From the NCBI GenBank assembly GCA_022577435.1, contig JAKOON010000011.1:8877492-8941491 (forward strand): DNA of 64,000 nucleotides. The letters are read 5' to 3'. Positions 62,701 through 64,000 of the stretch are shown here, in pieces. Position 1 is the first letter of the stretch. Each line of letters starts with the position of its first letter. This stretch comes from Embiotoca jacksoni. Its lineage: Eukaryota > Chordata > Actinopteri > Embiotocidae. The notes below the pieces were generated by a model. It saw nothing but the letters and a program-made list of their open reading frames with translations. It was not told where the DNA came from and ran no database searches. Made by a program: the position numbers and the translations under genes.

Positions 62701-62871
62701 CCGCTCAGAGGTGCGGTGACAGAGTAGCGATGAGGGTTACAGCAGCCAGACTTGAGCAAACAGATTTTGCCATCTGAATATGTTTAACTGATGTTGTAAT
62801 AATTCATTTGTCTACTTCATGTTTCCTTTTTTTTTCCTGTTTGTGTCGACACAATGCAATAGAGCTCGAAA
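47204..62871 (+). CDS. kcnn2: kcnn2, small-conductance calcium-activated potassium channel SK2 (3' end beyond the window)
   Basis: Exons: 47204-47974, 48383-48478, 59554-59972, 60279-60420, 60626-60736, 60843-60970, then a 9-base microexon 62863-62871. Phases agree at every junction. Opened by calcium-calmodulin, the channel gives a voltage-independent potassium current in the plasma membrane. Spans: S1 about 232-250, S2 about 258-283, S3 about 307-324, S4-S5 in exon 3, pore and GYGD filter (455-458) in exon 4, S6 across exons 4-5. The constitutive calmodulin-binding region is exons 5-6 (about 505-555), with LRETWLIYKNTKLVRK. SK2 identity rests on the N-terminal MSSCRYNGGVMRPLSNLS and on [20 protein letters not shown] in S3. 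Two starts are possible: 47204 (METPLQ, adding 128 residues with a cysteine cluster) or 47588 (MSSCRY). The C-terminal coiled-coil exons lie past 64,000. Confidence 0.96.
50653..50746. repeat. (CA)n microsatellite in kcnn2 intron 2
   Basis: About 47 CA units, followed after 35 bases by a shorter CA run. Confidence 0.97.
51475..51640 (-). mobile_element. Interspersed repeat fragment, inverted copy of the one at 27690-27800
   Basis: It contains GTCCACTAGAGAACAGCG, GGCAGTGTCACAGTTTTG and ATCACGTGGTTAGGTTCATG. These are the inverted counterparts of the motifs at 27690-27800. It is probably one old dispersed family with both copies decayed. Confidence 0.55.
54140..54576 (+). mobile_element. Long copy of a teleost interspersed repeat
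   Basis: Landmarks in order: ACAGACATTCATAGTCTG, GACTTTGGTGATCCCCTAAC, GGACAACTATTGGCTAGATT, GTTTTATGACC, CCTCAGCTGTACTTCGTG, GCATGCTAAAGTTAGTATTTA, and GAGATGCTAGCATGG. This order is shared with repeats found in many fish genomes. It is non-coding and may be a non-autonomous DNA element; ends were not resolved. Confidence 0.65.
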
Positions 62872-64000
62872 GTAAGTCTTCGCCTCACATGTAGATACAG
62901 ACCTGTCGTGTGCATGCTAACGAGAGCTTGAACCCAATAATGTTACTAAAAAATTACACTCCCTCATTTGATAAGTGAAATTCATGCCTCAAAATGTTGT
63001 AGTTTGCAATCAGGCCGATTGTTTCACAAGACATATCATGATGTTGCCAGAATATTACATTATTTAAGATGCTACAAAGGTTTTTTATTAGCTGACATTA
63101 GTCTTACGTTTTTCAGACAATCATCAAACAGATCTATGTAACCAACAAGCACCTTTTTACGCCTCACTGCTGAACGGACACGTGCTCCACATTGTATACA
63201 CACCCACAGATGCATACTAAGTGAATTTCAATTATCAGTGATGGAGGGTGTTTTTCTTTCCATTTTTGCATGGATGTGATGAGACTTTGATCTTTAATCA
63301 GAAAGCCACTGATTAAACTCCAATCAACTGTGTTTTCACATACCGAAGGATGACGACTAGAGCTCTACCAGGAGACAGACCTGCACTAGCACAAGTATTT
63401 AATTTATACTCTGCCTAAAAGTCATGCTACGCAACTGAGCAGTCATGCTCGTACAGATCAGGGCTCAGGGTCATCTTTCGGCGAGTGGAACCATTGTTAC
63501 GCCTGTTGCAACATTTGCAGCCACATTTTCTACGTTTCACTGTTGGATGACACAGTAGCCGAGATGCTGATCCAGTGTAATTATGGCTGGTAAACAAGCA
63601 TTACAACAAAGAGCTGTCATGCACAAATTGGCAAAAGACGCAGCGTAAACACTGCCGAGGTCACTTTGTTGGTACACTTTACCACACCATGGACATGATG
63701 TCGCACACATGCAGCCAAATGCCTTACAGAATGTCTTTGGCCATAACAGCTGTGAAATCAAGAGTCTCAGTACAGTCAGACAATCCCCTTTGGGAACGCT
63801 GTCCCTTTCCATCCACAAGGTTGAAGTGGGAATCATAGCAAGGAGCAGCACACTGAGTGCTTGTTAGCTCAGAGATCAGTAAATTGGGGAAACAAGAAAG
63901 TGACCTGTGAGGAAGGTCAGGGCAAAGCCTCCGAGCAATCCCGTTTGTGCCGTAGGGGCTGCAACTGTGACCGACAGCGTGAAGCTGTCAGCAGAGACAG
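60971..64000 (+). other. kcnn2 intron region downstream of exon 6, with the microexon
   Basis: After the GTAGGT donor at 60971 no further large coding exon is seen before the window ends. Only the 9-base microexon at 62863-62871 interrupts it. A poly-A run occurs at about 62680-62694. A 104-codon minus-strand frame at 63537-63851 has no recognisable product. Confidence 0.7.
62863..62871 (+). CDS. kcnn2: kcnn2 alternative 9-base microexon encoding Ala-Arg-Lys
   Basis: The nine bases AGCTCGAAA are preceded by a T-rich tract and ACAATGCAATAG and followed by a perfect donor, GTAAGT. Exon 6 ends in CA, so inclusion gives CAA-GCT-CGA-AA: Gln, Ala, Arg, and Lys if the next exon starts with G. Skipping restores CAG, still Gln. 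From memory, mammalian SK2 has a splice form with the same three residues (ARK) in its calmodulin-binding domain, and SK1 has AQK at this place. The insertion would lengthen the linker in the calmodulin-binding helix region. Confidence 0.8.

Noticed and set aside
63537..63851. A 104-codon minus-strand frame near the window end
   Set aside because: No recognisable domain, no splice partner, and it lies in the kcnn2 intron. It may be chance or an unknown repeat.

Overview
This is vertebrate nuclear DNA, most likely from a ray-finned fish. The genes are split by GT/AG introns, long CA/GT microsatellites are frequent, there is a Sleeping-Beauty-like Tc1 transposon, and the SINE and other interspersed repeats are of types I know from teleosts. 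Nothing bacterial, viral or plasmid-like was seen.

Layout. (1) Bases 1-5,815 are a repeat-built block: a degenerate AT-rich array with a 38-bp period, interrupted by a solo Tc1 end, a broken LINE reverse transcriptase fragment, several tRNA-SINE pieces and a complete, apparently young Tc1 element (3,592-5,224) with an open 382-residue transposase. (2) Bases 5,816-13,180 hold no recognisable protein gene. (3) Bases 13,180-15,840 contain what looks like a non-coding transcription unit on the + strand: a CCAAT-rich promoter-like stretch, a candidate first exon, and two microRNA hairpins about 500 bp apart whose 3p arms read as miR-130 and miR-301 (closest in my memory to fish miR-130c and miR-301c). 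(4) Bases 21,400-30,182 (- strand) hold a 17-exon cytosolic purine 5'-nucleotidase of the NT5C2 family that lacks the acidic C-terminal tail (probably nt5c2l1). (5) Bases 31,079-35,844 (- strand) hold a complete 12-exon, 502-residue class II facilitative hexose transporter of the SLC2A11/SLC2A15 type. (6) Bases 35,845-46,980 are mostly repeats, including a GACA/GATA block and one unexplained pair of minus-strand exon-like segments. (7) From 47,204 (+ strand) to beyond the window end is kcnn2, the SK2 small-conductance calcium-activated potassium channel. Exons 1-6 and a 9-bp microexon are present; the final C-terminal exons lie past 64,000.

I rebuilt the exon chains of the two minus-strand genes from splice sites. 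They close without a frame break (1,488 and 1,509 coding bases including stop), which supports the models. The 5'-nucleotidase and the hexose transporter lie head to tail less than 1 kb apart. In fish, SLC2A11/15-type transporters are known from pigment-cell mutants and purines are pigment material, so a shared pigment-cell role is an attractive but untested inference. kcnn2 is an independent neuronal or cardiac-type channel gene. The microRNA pair has its own promoter-like region and is not inside any protein gene visible here.
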